Assembly (NCBI RefSeq): GCF_004340685.1 | Contig: NZ_SLUN01000005.1 | Span: forward strand, 171,279 to 235,278 | Direction of reading: 5' to 3' | Length of the DNA stretch: 64,000 nt | DNA from: Hydrogenispora ethanolica | GTDB lineage: Bacteria > Bacillota > UBA4882 > UBA8346 | Part shown: in pieces, positions 18,073 through 26,846 of the stretch | Numbering within the stretch: position 1 is the stretch's first letter | Layout of the letters: every line of letters starts with the position of its first letter | Program-made: the position numbers and the translations under genes | Notes under the pieces: model-generated | What the model was told of the DNA's origin: nothing | Seen by the model: the letters and a program-made list of their open reading frames with translations, nothing else | Databases searched by the model: none

Positions 18073-18762
18073 ATGCCGCATAAGATTTTAGTCACCGCGC
18101 ACGCGGGTTGCATGAAGACCGCCATGGACAGTCTGGAATCGGTGTACGCCGGGGTCGCGGCCGGCGCCGATGTCATTGAGGTGGATGTGCGCTTTGCGGA
18201 GGGAGAAATCCCGGTCCTGAGCCACGATCCGCTGGAGCCGGGGCAAGACCGGCGGCCGGTCCGGCTGGCCGAGGTCCTCGAGTATGTGGAGGGCCAGCGG
18301 GGAACGGTTCTCAACCTGGATCTGAAGGAGACCTACGGACTGCCGTCCCTGATGGAGCTGTTGCGGCGGACCGGCATGGCGGAGCGGGTCTTTTTCACCG
18401 GCTTAGAACCCAGGGCCGTCCCCGAGGTGCAACGGGCCGCGCCCGGCATTCCCTATCTCGTCGATTACCAGCCCGAGCCGTGGCTGAGCGCCAACCCCAG
18501 CTACTTGAAGATCCTGGCCGTCATGGTCAAAGAGCTGGGGGCGCTCGGGCTCAATCCTTCGTATCAATATGTGACCGAACCGCTGGTGGACACCTTTCAC
18601 GCCGCCGGCCTGAAGGTCTATGTCTGGACAGTAAACCGGCTGGTCACCATGAACGGGCTGATCCGGCTGGGAGTGGACTCGATCACCACCAAGCGGGTGG
18701 ATCTCCTGGTTCAGGCATTGCGCGAAGCGGGCTGCGGGGGTGAAGTCGATGCGCTGGCTTGA
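18073..18762 (+). CDS. Glycerophosphodiester phosphodiesterase-family protein
   Basis: A 229-residue cytoplasmic GDPD-like TIM-barrel enzyme. GDPDs hydrolyse glycerophosphodiesters to glycerol 3-phosphate and an alcohol. Visible motifs are ADVIEVDV (metal-binding E-x-D), VLSHDP (His-Asp), VLNLDLKE and YVWTVN. The usual N-terminal H-R-G is here H-A-G (TAHAGC), so the conserved catalytic Arg is missing. The ATG at 18073 follows AAAGAGGAG. The gene overlaps the start of the following ABC permease. Its place at the head of an importer operon suggests it acts on the imported substrate, but the altered motif leaves the exact reaction open. Confidence 0.78.
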   Translation: MPHKILVTAHAGCMKTAMDSLESVYAGVAAGADVIEVDVRFAEGEIPVLSHDPLEPGQDRRPVRLAEVLEYVEGQRGTVLNLDLKETYGLPSLMELLRRTGMAERVFFTGLEPRAVPEVQRAAPGIPYLVDYQPEPWLSANPSYLKILAVMVKELGALGLNPSYQYVTEPLVDTFHAAGLKVYVWTVNRLVTMNGLIRLGVDSITTKRVDLLVQALREAGCGGEVDALA

Positions 18763-19591
18763 TTGGAAAGGCTTCTATCACGCATTGGGCAGGAAGCGGT
18801 TCGGCGAATGGCTGATCTTCACCGCGTTTCTGCTGTTTTTCTTCGGCCCCCTGGTGAACCTGACCATGCTGGCCTTTTCCCAGGACTACCTGTACCCGAA
18901 GTTCTTCCCTTCGGCCCTGTCCCTGAAATGGTGGCAGTTCGTCCTCTCGCAGCAGAACCTGGCGGGAGCGATGATCCTCTCCTTCATCGTGGCCATCGTC
19001 ACCACGCTGGCCTCGGCGTTGATCTGTCTGCCGGCGGCCTACGCTTTCGCCCGGATCGACTTTCCGCTGCGGCGCTTCTGCTACGCCTCGTTTTTACTGA
19101 CCAACGCCTTTCCGAAGATGGGCTTGTACGTCACCATCGGCATGCTTTTTTACAAGCTCAATCTGATGGGCTCCTTTCCGGGAGTGATCATCATTCACCT
19201 GATCAATACCATGATGTATATGACGTGGATCCCGGCGGGGGCGTTCTCCAGCGTCCACCGGCAGCAGGAAGAGGCGGCCCGGGACGTGGGGGCCTCGCCC
19301 TGGCAGACATTCCGCCATGTGACCCTGCCCCTGGCGATGCCGGGAATCATGGTGGCGGCGATTTTCACCTTTCTGACCTCGCTGGAGGAGGCGCAAGGCA
19401 CCCTGCTGGTGGGGGTCCCCAACGTGAAAACCATTCCGGTGGTGATGTATTCGGTGATCTTCGATTACCCCGCCATGGCGGGCGCGGTGTTCTCAATCAT
19501 CCTGGTGATCCCGACAGTGATCCTGCTGCTGTTGATGCGGAAGTCGGCGGGCGGCAAGTCCCTGGCCCAAGGGTTGAAAGGCTTCAACTAA
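18749..19591 (+). CDS. ABC transporter permease
   Basis: A 280-residue binding-protein-dependent permease with six predicted membrane helices and the EAA loop EEAARDVGASPWQTFRHVTLPLAMPG, which docks to the ATPase. It is similar in type to the second permeases (PotC/UgpE-like) of spermidine, iron or glycerol-phosphate importers. Its ATG overlaps the end of the GDPD gene by 14 bp. A pair of palindromic repeat elements separates it from the ATPase gene. Confidence 0.88.
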   Translation: MRWLDWKGFYHALGRKRFGEWLIFTAFLLFFFGPLVNLTMLAFSQDYLYPKFFPSALSLKWWQFVLSQQNLAGAMILSFIVAIVTTLASALICLPAAYAFARIDFPLRRFCYASFLLTNAFPKMGLYVTIGMLFYKLNLMGSFPGVIIIHLINTMMYMTWIPAGAFSSVHRQQEEAARDVGASPWQTFRHVTLPLAMPGIMVAAIFTFLTSLEEAQGTLLVGVPNVKTIPVVMYSVIFDYPAMAGAVFSIILVIPTVILLLLMRKSAGGKSLAQGLKGFN

Positions 19592-19719
19592 AGCGTTGTG
19601 ATAAACCCTGTCCCAAAGGTCAGGGTGGACACAAAAGCTCAGGGAAGCAAGGGATAAAGTCGATTTTGAACCTTTTACAAGCTGACTTCCGATTCGAAAG
19701 ACTTTATCACCTGGCTTCC
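19591..19719 (+). repeat. Interspersed palindromic element, copy A
   Basis: A ~125-bp element also found at 19739, 38300 (inverted) and 57760. It starts AGCGTTGTGATAAACCCTG, has a small hairpin (ACCCTG...CAGGGT), then GCAAGGGATAAAGTC pairing with GACTTTATCACCTGGC at the end. The outer TGTGATAAA and terminal TTTATCAC also form inverted ends. Confidence 0.85.
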
Positions 19720-19738
19720 AAAGATCAAGGTTTGTTAG

Positions 19739-19868
19739 AAGCGTTGTGATAAACCCTGTCCGAAGGCCAGGGTGAACACAAAAGCTCAGAAAAGCAAGTG
19801 ATAAAGTCGTTTTTTAGTCCATTGAAAGGATGATTTCCGAATTTGAGGACTTTATCACATGGCTTCTA
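19739..19868 (+). repeat. Interspersed palindromic element, copy B
   Basis: Direct tandem neighbour of copy A, 20 bp downstream. The arms AAGTGATAAAGTC and GACTTTATCACATGGCTTC are intact. An in-frame ATG at its right end (19859) is inside the element and has no ribosome site, so it is not used as the start of the ATPase gene. Confidence 0.85.
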
Positions 19869-19885
19869 GAATGGAGGCGCAACGA

Positions 19886-20956
19886 ATGAATGCAGCGGCG
19901 CAGGAAGACCGCCGGCCGAAGCTGGTCCTGAAACAATTGACCAAACGTTATAAGAACGGCGACGGCGTGGCGGATATCGATCTCACGGTGTACGAGGGAG
20001 AACTGGTGACGATGCTCGGCCCGTCGGGCTGCGGCAAAACCACCATCCTGCGGGTGATCGGGGGGTTCCTCGAGCCGGACCGGGGCGAAGTCATCCTGGA
20101 CGGGATGAATATCGAAAAACTGCCGCCGGAGAAACGGCCCACCGCGATGGTGTTTCAGAGCTATAACTTATGGCCGCACATGACGATCTTCGACAACCTG
20201 GCCTTCGGACTGCGGCTGCGCAAGCTGCCGGCGGACCGGATCCGGGAAGCGGTCGGTCAGGCGCTGGAGCTGGTACGGATGAAAGGAACCGAAAAGAAGT
20301 ATCCGGCCCAGCTCTCCGGGGGACAACAGCAACGGGTGGCCATCGCCCGGGCGCTGGTGCTCAAACCGGCCTTATTATTGTTGGATGAGCCCTTCTCGGC
20401 GCTGGACGCCAAGATCCGGGCCCAGATGCGGGAAGAGCTGAAGAAGATCCAGACCGAGCTGAATATCACCGTGGTCTTTGTCACCCACGATCAGGCAGAA
20501 GCGATGGCCATCTCGGACCGGATCGTGGTGATGAGCAAAGGCGTTTTCGAGCAGATCGGCACCCCGGCCGAGGTCTACGACTACCCCCATACCATGTTTG
20601 TGGCCAAATTCATCGGCGATATGAACTTTATCCAGGATGGCAAAGCGGAGGGCGTGATCGCCGCCCGGCCCGAGGACATCCGGATCCTCCCCCAGGGGAC
20701 GGGCCGGATCCGCGGCCGGATCCGCACCATCATGATCCTGGGCCATTATATCGAGATGAATGTCCAGAGCGAGCAGGGGGTGATCAAGGCCTTTCTGCCG
20801 CGCGAGCAAGGCGGAGAGTATCAGGTCGGCGCGGAAGTGTTCCTGGATATCGGGAAACACTGCCGCTTCCCCGCACCTCCGGCGCCGGCCGATGCCGCGC
20901 CGCCCCGGCCGGTCGCTCCCGTTGCCGGGCGGCCGGAGACGATCTTCGGATCCTAA
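19886..20956 (+). CDS. ABC transporter ATP-binding protein (UgpC/PotA-like)
   Basis: A 356-residue importer ATPase. Walker A is GPSGCGKTT, the Q-loop lies in MVFQSYNLWPH, the signature is LSGGQQQRVAIARAL, Walker B is LLLLDEPFSALD and the switch His is in VFVTHDQAEA. A C-terminal TOBE-like regulatory domain follows (~240-340). The start at 19886 is chosen because GGAGG lies 8 nt upstream (19873-19877); the longer frame would begin inside a repeat element. It powers the two flanking permeases. Confidence 0.88.
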   Translation: MNAAAQEDRRPKLVLKQLTKRYKNGDGVADIDLTVYEGELVTMLGPSGCGKTTILRVIGGFLEPDRGEVILDGMNIEKLPPEKRPTAMVFQSYNLWPHMTIFDNLAFGLRLRKLPADRIREAVGQALELVRMKGTEKKYPAQLSGGQQQRVAIARALVLKPALLLLDEPFSALDAKIRAQMREELKKIQTELNITVVFVTHDQAEAMAISDRIVVMSKGVFEQIGTPAEVYDYPHTMFVAKFIGDMNFIQDGKAEGVIAARPEDIRILPQGTGRIRGRIRTIMILGHYIEMNVQSEQGVIKAFLPREQGGEYQVGAEVFLDIGKHCRFPAPPAPADAAPPRPVAPVAGRPETIFGS

Positions 20957-20983
20957 GCAAACCAACTTGAAGGAGGAAGAAAG

Positions 20984-22126
20984 ATGCGTTCCAAGAAAAT
21001 CGGAGTTTTGTTCCTGGCGGTGCTCCTGGGAGTACTCGGCGGAGTGACCCAGATCGGAGCCGCCGCCAACGAAAAGGCCACCATCAATCTTTACACCGGG
21101 GGATCGGACAACGTCCGGATCGCCTGGGAGGCGGTGCTCCAAGCGTTTCAAAAGAAGAATCCCGGCATCAACGTGCAACTGCAATTTCTGGCCTCGGGGA
21201 CCGGCGGTCAGACCGGCGTCGACAAATTGATCGCCGCGGTCAAAGCCGGCCAGAGGGAGATCGATATCGACCTGTTGGAGACCGCCGACAACGACTTGGT
21301 GCGGATCTTCGGCGAAGCCGGCAAGAACAGCCTGAGCCCGCTGCCGGTTAAGGAGATTCCCAATCTGAAGTATGTGAAGTCTCGTTCCGCGGCGGGCGGC
21401 GACGCGGCGCTGGTGTTCCGCGGCACCACGGTGCTGTTGGCCTATAACGCCGCGGCCGTGAAGAAACCGCCCAAAACAGCCACCGAGCTTTATCAATGGA
21501 TCCGGAAGCACCCGGGCCGTTTTGCCTACAACGACCCCACCACCGGCGGAGCGGGCAGTTCCTTCGTGATCACCGCGCTCTATAATAAAATGCCGGCCGA
21601 AGCCCTGAGTTCCAGCGATCCCAAATGGAAGGAACAATGGAAAGCCGGGTTTGATCTCTTAAAAGAGCTGCATCCCTACTTTTACAAAGCTTCCGGCAAG
21701 GTCCAGTATCCCGCCAAGAACCAAGGCACCATCGATCTGCTGGCCAATGGGGAAGTGGACATGATTCCGGCCTGGGCGGACATGATTCTGGATCAGAAGT
21801 CGCGCGGCCTGTTGCCGGAGACCGTCAAATTGACCCAAATTGAACCGGCCTTCACCGGAGGCGTCCAGACACTCGTCGTCCCGGCGCTCTCCAAGAATAA
21901 GCCGGCAGCCTACAAACTGCTGAACTTCGTCATCTCCCCGGAGGGGCAGCGGATCTTCGTCGAAAAACAGAAGGCGATCCCGGTCATCACCCCCTCAAAA
22001 CTGCCCAAGGAGACCGTGGCCCAGCTCGCGGGCCTCAAGGTGAAAGGCTTCCGCGTCTATACCATCGGCAAGCTGTCGGACGAGATCATGAAACTGTGGC
22101 AAAGCGATATTGCCACCCTGAAATAA
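20984..22126 (+). CDS. ABC transporter substrate-binding protein
   Basis: A 380-residue family 1-type extracellular binding protein. Residues 1-28 form a signal peptide (MRSKKIGVLFLAVLLGVLGG) with likely cleavage after GAAA; there is no lipobox cysteine, so it should be a soluble periplasmic protein. The mature part begins KATINLYTGGSDN and has the two-lobed layout of PotD/FbpA/UgpB relatives. AGGAGG lies 9 nt before the ATG. It lies between the ATPase and the first permease of the GDPD operon. Glycerophosphodiesters, polyol phosphates or phosphonates are plausible ligands. Confidence 0.85.
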   Translation: MRSKKIGVLFLAVLLGVLGGVTQIGAAANEKATINLYTGGSDNVRIAWEAVLQAFQKKNPGINVQLQFLASGTGGQTGVDKLIAAVKAGQREIDIDLLETADNDLVRIFGEAGKNSLSPLPVKEIPNLKYVKSRSAAGGDAALVFRGTTVLLAYNAAAVKKPPKTATELYQWIRKHPGRFAYNDPTTGGAGSSFVITALYNKMPAEALSSSDPKWKEQWKAGFDLLKELHPYFYKASGKVQYPAKNQGTIDLLANGEVDMIPAWADMILDQKSRGLLPETVKLTQIEPAFTGGVQTLVVPALSKNKPAAYKLLNFVISPEGQRIFVEKQKAIPVITPSKLPKETVAQLAGLKVKGFRVYTIGKLSDEIMKLWQSDIATLK

Positions 22127-22234
22127 GCAGGCGCTTTCCGCGCGGTTGGGCAAGGTCGCGCCGGCAATTCACATAAGGGCCGGCGCGACTCAACCTGCCC
22201 GCCGCAGGAGTGCCGGAAAAGAGGTGGCCCTGTT

Positions 22235-23089
22235 TTGAGGAAGGATACGGCCCGCAAATGGCTGGGCATCGGCTTGGCGCTCCCGGCGTTGCTGCTGGTG
22301 GCGCTGATCGTCGCCTTGCCGATCGCCCAGTCGTTCATCGTGAGCTTTCAGAATGGCCCTCAAGGCGGATGGACCTTCGACAACTACCGGAAGCTGTTCA
22401 GCGACCCCAATTCGGTGGCCAATATCGTTTACACCTTGCAGATCGTGGCAGCCACGGTGCTTCTGACGACGGTCGCCGCCTACCTGCTGGCGCTGTACCT
22501 GAATACCAGCCGGAGCTGGTGCGCCCGGACCATCGAAAAACTCTACATCATACCCCAGTTTATCCCGGGGATCGTCGCGGTGTACGCGATGATGGGCTTG
22601 ATCCGGGACACCGGCGCGCTGAACCGGCTGCTTTTGAGTTTCGGGATTGCTTTCAAGCCGGGGCTGATGTATACCCCCGAGGGGATCGTGCTGATGAATC
22701 TGTGGTTCAATATCCCCTTTGCGACGATGATCATCGGAGCGGAGCTGGCGGGCATCCCCGTTTCGATCGTGGAGAGCGCCCGGGACGTGGGGGCGGGCCG
22801 GTTCCAGATCTTCCGCTCCATGATCCTGCCCCTCTCCCTGAAGTCCGCGCTGGTCGCGGCGACCTTCGTCTTCATCGGCAATGTCGGCTCCTTCACAACC
22901 CCGTTTCTGATGGGGACCAACGCCCCGCGCATGCTGGGGGTGGCTCTCTACCAGGAATTCGGGGTCTTTCATAACCTGCCGCAGGCCGCCGCCCTGTCGG
23001 TCTTCATGTTTGCGCTCTGCGCCATCGTCGGCGCGTTCTATATCCGCTCGATGACCCGGAAAGAGCCGTGGCGGGCCAACGAATCCTGA
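22235..23089 (+). CDS. ABC transporter permease
   Basis: A 284-residue permease with six hydrophobic segments and the EAA loop VESARDVGAGRFQIFRSMILPLSLK. It is the partner of the permease at 18749, typical of the PotB/UgpA position. The TTG start has GAGGTGG 7 nt upstream. The preceding 100 bp are GC-rich with no obvious terminator, consistent with one long operon. Confidence 0.87.
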   Translation: MRKDTARKWLGIGLALPALLLVALIVALPIAQSFIVSFQNGPQGGWTFDNYRKLFSDPNSVANIVYTLQIVAATVLLTTVAAYLLALYLNTSRSWCARTIEKLYIIPQFIPGIVAVYAMMGLIRDTGALNRLLLSFGIAFKPGLMYTPEGIVLMNLWFNIPFATMIIGAELAGIPVSIVESARDVGAGRFQIFRSMILPLSLKSALVAATFVFIGNVGSFTTPFLMGTNAPRMLGVALYQEFGVFHNLPQAAALSVFMFALCAIVGAFYIRSMTRKEPWRANES

Positions 23090-23152
23090 CCGCCGGGCCG
23101 CCGCCGGAAACGGCCGGCCAGGGGGAGACAACTTCGATAGGAGGCTCAAGCG

Positions 23153-24082
23153 ATGCTGAAGGAATGGCTGATGCACGAGTATCCGGAGCTGGCGGGCAAG
23201 CTGGCGCCGGCGGCGGAATGGGATGAGCTGAGCGATTTCGATGTTTCCCATTTCAGCATCGCCCTGCATGAATTGCTCAGCCGGACGCGCCCCGGCGATC
23301 CGGAGCCTCTGGTCCGGCTGGGCGAAGCGCACCATTACCGGAAGGAGCTGTGGCAGGCCGGAGCCTATTATCAGCGGGCCCTGGCCCTGGAGCCGCCCAC
23401 CGGCTTGACGGAGGCCGAAACCGCGGCCGTGCTCCGCTATGCGCCGGTTCTGTACACCACGCCCGATGAGTTTTTTCAGCTGGTGGACGTGGTCGCCATC
23501 AAGCACCCGCTGCGACCGCTCATCGCCTATCATTTGTTCTGGGAAGACGATTACAATTTCCCCGACGACTACGATCCTTGCGATCATGAACAGGTCTGGA
23601 TCGCCTACCACGAGCAGACGGGGGCGGTGGAGGGCGTGTGGTCGTTTTATCACAGCCGGATCCTTGGCGCGGCGGAGGCGGTGGCGGAAGCCAACCGGAA
23701 TGGGGGCCGGGCCGGCATCCGGATCGAGTGGGGCATTCACGGCTCGCTGGTCAAGGGCTGGGAGGAGCTGCAGTTGCCCCCCGCCGGCCAGCCGCTGATG
23801 GACTGCCTGAAGGCCAGCTTCGCCCATCTCTCCCGGGGCGGGAGAAGGCCCGACCATCCGGTGAAAAAGCGTTGGCCGCCCTGTTTCGCGGGGAGCTTCC
23901 AAGCCTACCTCGATTTCAGCCGGCCGCTCCATACCGAGGAATGGCTGCGGCGGAAACGGTTCTATGCCGCTTCGCGGTGGTCGAATCCGGTCCTCCAGCA
24001 ACATTTCCTGACCTACAATTTTGCCCCGAAATTCGATTGGCCCTTCGGAAACGCCGGCGGGCGGCCCCGGATGGAGGAATGA
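23153..24082 (+). CDS. Protein of unknown function in the GDPD operon
   Basis: A 309-residue protein I do not recognise. No signal peptide or membrane segment is visible. Residues ~35-85 look helical and TPR-like (LVRLGEAHHYRKELWQAGAY). The central part is rich in acidic and aromatic residues, with YHLFWEDDYNFP, CDHEQVWIAYH, VWSFYHSR and WGIHGSLVKGW; the His/Asp content could bind a metal. This faintly recalls proteins with a GD-H-D-W-E-x-V core such as Vps62-like folds, but the match is weak. The position between permease and PHP genes suggests a role in processing the imported compound. Confidence 0.6.
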   Translation: MLKEWLMHEYPELAGKLAPAAEWDELSDFDVSHFSIALHELLSRTRPGDPEPLVRLGEAHHYRKELWQAGAYYQRALALEPPTGLTEAETAAVLRYAPVLYTTPDEFFQLVDVVAIKHPLRPLIAYHLFWEDDYNFPDDYDPCDHEQVWIAYHEQTGAVEGVWSFYHSRILGAAEAVAEANRNGGRAGIRIEWGIHGSLVKGWEELQLPPAGQPLMDCLKASFAHLSRGGRRPDHPVKKRWPPCFAGSFQAYLDFSRPLHTEEWLRRKRFYAASRWSNPVLQQHFLTYNFAPKFDWPFGNAGGRPRMEE

Positions 24083-24085
24083 ACC

Positions 24086-24571
24086 ATGCACCAACTGTTG
24101 CGGGCCGAGGGAATCCTGGCGCCCAGTTGCAATCAGAGCCATATCATCTATGAGCTGTACCTGGAGCATCCGCTGGAACGGCTGGGGATCGACTTCCGCT
24201 ATGACCCCAAGACACTAGAGGATCCGGCCGCGGCCCGCCGGATGATCGAAGCGGCGCTCCGCCGCTATCTGCCGGAGGAGGAACAGCCGCCGCTCCTGGC
24301 CGACTGGCGGCGGTACCTGCCGCTCCAGAACCTGCTCACCCTGTCGCTGGATGACGCGGCGGGGTTTCGCGGCTGCGCCCACCGGCATTCGCCGCGGCAG
24401 CGCCTGGAGCTGTCGGCGGACCGGGCGGCGCCGGGTTTCAGCGCCGGCCCCATCCCGGCCGGGCGGCTCCGGATCACCCTCAGCGTCCACGCGCTGCTTA
24501 CGGCGAGCTGCCATTATCAGCTGCTGGCGTGGGAAGGAGGAGCCGACGATGAACCGGTGGCTCTCCTTTGA
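24086..24571 (+). CDS. Protein of unknown function in the GDPD operon
   Basis: A 161-residue protein without recognisable domain. It starts 3 bp after the stop of the preceding gene and overlaps the PHP gene by 23 bp, so it is clearly part of the operon. The C-terminal part reads as beta strands (RLRITLSVHALL, HYQLLAWEGG), and a CAHRHSP segment could bind metal. No signal peptide. Confidence 0.55.
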   Translation: MHQLLRAEGILAPSCNQSHIIYELYLEHPLERLGIDFRYDPKTLEDPAAARRMIEAALRRYLPEEEQPPLLADWRRYLPLQNLLTLSLDDAAGFRGCAHRHSPRQRLELSADRAAPGFSAGPIPAGRLRITLSVHALLTASCHYQLLAWEGGADDEPVALL

Positions 24572-25535
24572 GCTGCATGCCCACACGCTCCATAGCGACG
24601 GCGCTCACACCCTCGCCGAATTGGCCGGGTTCGCCCGGCAAAGGGGTTACGACGGCCTCGCGGTGACCGACCATAATACCATTGCCGCCTGGGCCGAATG
24701 GGAGGCGGTGACCGCGGCGACCGGGGTGCGGATCCTTCCCGGCCTGGAGTGGACCACCTTCCACGGGCATGCCCTGCTGTTGAATATTCCCCAGTATGTG
24801 GATTGGAGAGCGCTTGGAACTTTCGATCTGGAGCGCGGCATCCGGGCTGTCCACGACCAGGGCGGGCTATTCGGCATCGCCCACCCGTTCCGGCTCGGCA
24901 ATCCCATTTGCACCGGCGGCTACTGGGAGTACCGCGCCGGCCACGGGTCCGCCGATTACCTGGAGGTCTGGTCGCAGAGCCTGCCGGCGGCCCGGACCGG
25001 CAATCAGCGGGCCTTCCAATGGTGGACCCGGCTGCTGGATGCCGGCTGCCGCATCACGGCGGTGGCCGGAAGTGACCTGCACCGCCTGGCGCCTGCGGAG
25101 GCCCTGGCCCGGACCTATCTGGCGGTTGACGGGGGAGACGATCCGGGACCCGCTGCGGCGATCCGGGCCCTCCGCTCCGGAGCGGTCACGGTCTCGATGG
25201 GACCGCTGGTGACGGTGGAGCTCCGTTCCGCGGCCCAAAGCTGGGGAGCCGGGTCGGTCGTTCCGGCGGCGGACCGGCCTTCCATCCTGGAGCTTGAGGT
25301 GGCGCTGCGTTCCACCGCCCAGATGGCCTGGGTCGAAATCGACCGGACTGACTTCCGGGCGGTGATCAGCAGCAACCGGGGCGAAGTCTGCCAAGTCCCG
25401 CTGGGTTTGGACGGCGCCGCAAGACGGAGCATCGACGTGAATGGCCTGCGCTGGATGCGCGCCGAGCTGTTCGGGCGGATTCAGGGAGTGGCGCAGCTGA
25501 TCGCTTTTTCGAATCCGATCTATTTTCAAATATAA
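24549..25535 (+). CDS. PHP-domain metallohydrolase (CehA/McbA-like)
   Basis: A 328-residue PHP-superfamily hydrolase. Metal-binding motifs are ELHAHTLHSDG (H-x-H and D), VTDHNT, the Glu in PGLEWTT, FGIAHP and GSDLHR, in the usual order. A C-terminal beta domain of ~100 residues follows. Close relatives are annotated CehA/McbA-type phosphoesterases or carbamate hydrolases. The ATG at 24549 has AAGGAGG upstream; the frame is open further upstream but only as a shadow of the preceding gene. It ends the operon and probably cleaves a phosphodiester or related ester. Confidence 0.82.
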   Translation: MNRWLSFELHAHTLHSDGAHTLAELAGFARQRGYDGLAVTDHNTIAAWAEWEAVTAATGVRILPGLEWTTFHGHALLLNIPQYVDWRALGTFDLERGIRAVHDQGGLFGIAHPFRLGNPICTGGYWEYRAGHGSADYLEVWSQSLPAARTGNQRAFQWWTRLLDAGCRITAVAGSDLHRLAPAEALARTYLAVDGGDDPGPAAAIRALRSGAVTVSMGPLVTVELRSAAQSWGAGSVVPAADRPSILELEVALRSTAQMAWVEIDRTDFRAVISSNRGEVCQVPLGLDGAARRSIDVNGLRWMRAELFGRIQGVAQLIAFSNPIYFQI

Positions 25536-25629
25536 GTGGTCGCCGCCTTCCTCCCGCTTGGCGGCAAGCGGCTCCGTCGCTCTTTCCTCCCCTTCGTTTC
25601 CCCGCGGCGCTTCTTCCCGGGCCGAGGGC

Positions 25630-25818
25630 GGAGCTTCTTTGCGTCGCGGCGGGAGTTCGCGCGGCGCCGGAGGATCCGCCCGCCGCTCCGGAAGGAGTGC
25701 GCGCAGGACAAGCGGATCCTCTCCCGGCCCCGGCAGAAGTTCGCTCGACCCTGGCGCCTGCTTCGGACGCTCCGGAACGACCCGCTCCCCGGGCCAAAGG
25801 CATCTTTTCCCCGCTCCC
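25630..25818. repeat. Second 21-bp tandem array (GC-rich type)
   Basis: Nine consecutive degenerate units of exactly 21 bp (25630, 25651, 25672 and so on). Typical units run GGAGTTCGCGCGGCGCCGG or GGATCCGCCCGCCGCTCCGG. Less regular units extend left to about 25560, with at least one 24-bp interval. Together they fill the 318 bp between the PHP and spoIID-like genes. Frames across it stay open because the period is a multiple of 3. Confidence 0.75.
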
Positions 25819-25853
25819 CGCATATGCTGGAGATTAGAGCGGAGGGATCAATT

Positions 25854-26795
25854 TTGCGCCCGAACCATGGCTTGATCGTGATGATGTTTTTTCTGTTGCT
25901 CGTTTTGACCCCGATTGCGCTCCTCAAAAAGAACGTTTTTCCCCCGGCCGGGCCGAGTATTCCCGTGACCCTGCTGGCCCACGGCGAGGGGCGGCTCTAC
26001 CGCATGGACCTGGAGGAATACATCATCGGGGTCCTGGCGGCGGAGATGCCGGCCCGCTTCGAGCTGGAGGCGCTGAAAGCACAAGCGGTCTGCTCCCGGA
26101 CCATAGCGGTCAGGCGGATGCGGCGCTTCGGCGGAAAGGGCTGCCCGGACAATCCGGCCGCCGATTTCAGCGACGACCCGGGCGAGGCCCAGGCCTGGAC
26201 GGGCGTGGCAGCCATGCGCCAGCGCTGGGGCGACGCCGAATTTAACGCCTATTACCGCAAGATTCAACAGGCGGTGCGGGAGACCGCCGGGATCATCCTG
26301 GTCTATCAGGGCCGGCCCATCGACGCGGTGTTCCATTCCACCTGCGGCGTGGGGACGGCGGCCGCGGCCGAGGTCTGGGGGAACGACATTCCCTATCTGC
26401 AGAGCGTGAGCTGCGGCTATGACCGGGATTCGCCGCGCTACCTGAATCAGGCCTCCTTTACCTGGAACGGGCTGGCCGCGGCCCTCGGGATTCCCGTGGG
26501 TAGCGCCAGGCAGCTGAAAGTGGCCAGCCGCTCGGCGTTGGGCCGGGTCCTGGCGGTAACCGCCGGGCCCTACCGTTTTGGCGGCAAGGATTTTCGGGCC
26601 CGCCTGGGCTTGACCTCCACCCGGCTCGGCTGGCAGGCCGGTCCGGCGGGGATCGTCTTTCAGACCGTCGGCAACGGCCACGGGGTGGGCCTTTGCCAGT
26701 ACGGGGCCAACGGCATGGCCAAACAAGGCCGGACCTACCGGCAGATACTGCTCCATTACTACCAGGGGGTCCAGTTGGTGAAGATTCAGTATTAA
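25854..26795 (+). CDS. spoIID: Stage II sporulation protein D (SpoIID)-like peptidoglycan hydrolase
   Basis: A 313-residue SpoIID/LytB-domain protein. A single N-terminal membrane anchor (LIVMMFFLLLVLTPIALL) is followed by the SpoIID domain: MDLEEYIIGVLAAEMPA, LKAQAVCSRT, the catalytic-region FHSTCGVGTA and the terminal GHGVGLCQYGANGMA. SpoIID is a lytic transglycosylase that with SpoIIP and SpoIIM drives engulfment of the forespore. The TTG at 25854 has GGAGGG 7 nt upstream. The following genes match the B. subtilis order. Confidence 0.88.
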   Translation: MRPNHGLIVMMFFLLLVLTPIALLKKNVFPPAGPSIPVTLLAHGEGRLYRMDLEEYIIGVLAAEMPARFELEALKAQAVCSRTIAVRRMRRFGGKGCPDNPAADFSDDPGEAQAWTGVAAMRQRWGDAEFNAYYRKIQQAVRETAGIILVYQGRPIDAVFHSTCGVGTAAAAEVWGNDIPYLQSVSCGYDRDSPRYLNQASFTWNGLAAALGIPVGSARQLKVASRSALGRVLAVTAGPYRFGGKDFRARLGLTSTRLGWQAGPAGIVFQTVGNGHGVGLCQYGANGMAKQGRTYRQILLHYYQGVQLVKIQY

Positions 26796-26846
26796 AATTG
26801 GATAATTTTCCTCCGGCTGGAAAGAATAGTCCTTGAGGTGATCGTG

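Noticed and set aside
22190..24169. 659-codon minus-strand open frame
   Set aside because: Antisense to the permease and unknown genes of the GDPD operon; composition is Arg/Gly/Pro/His-rich, as expected of a shadow.
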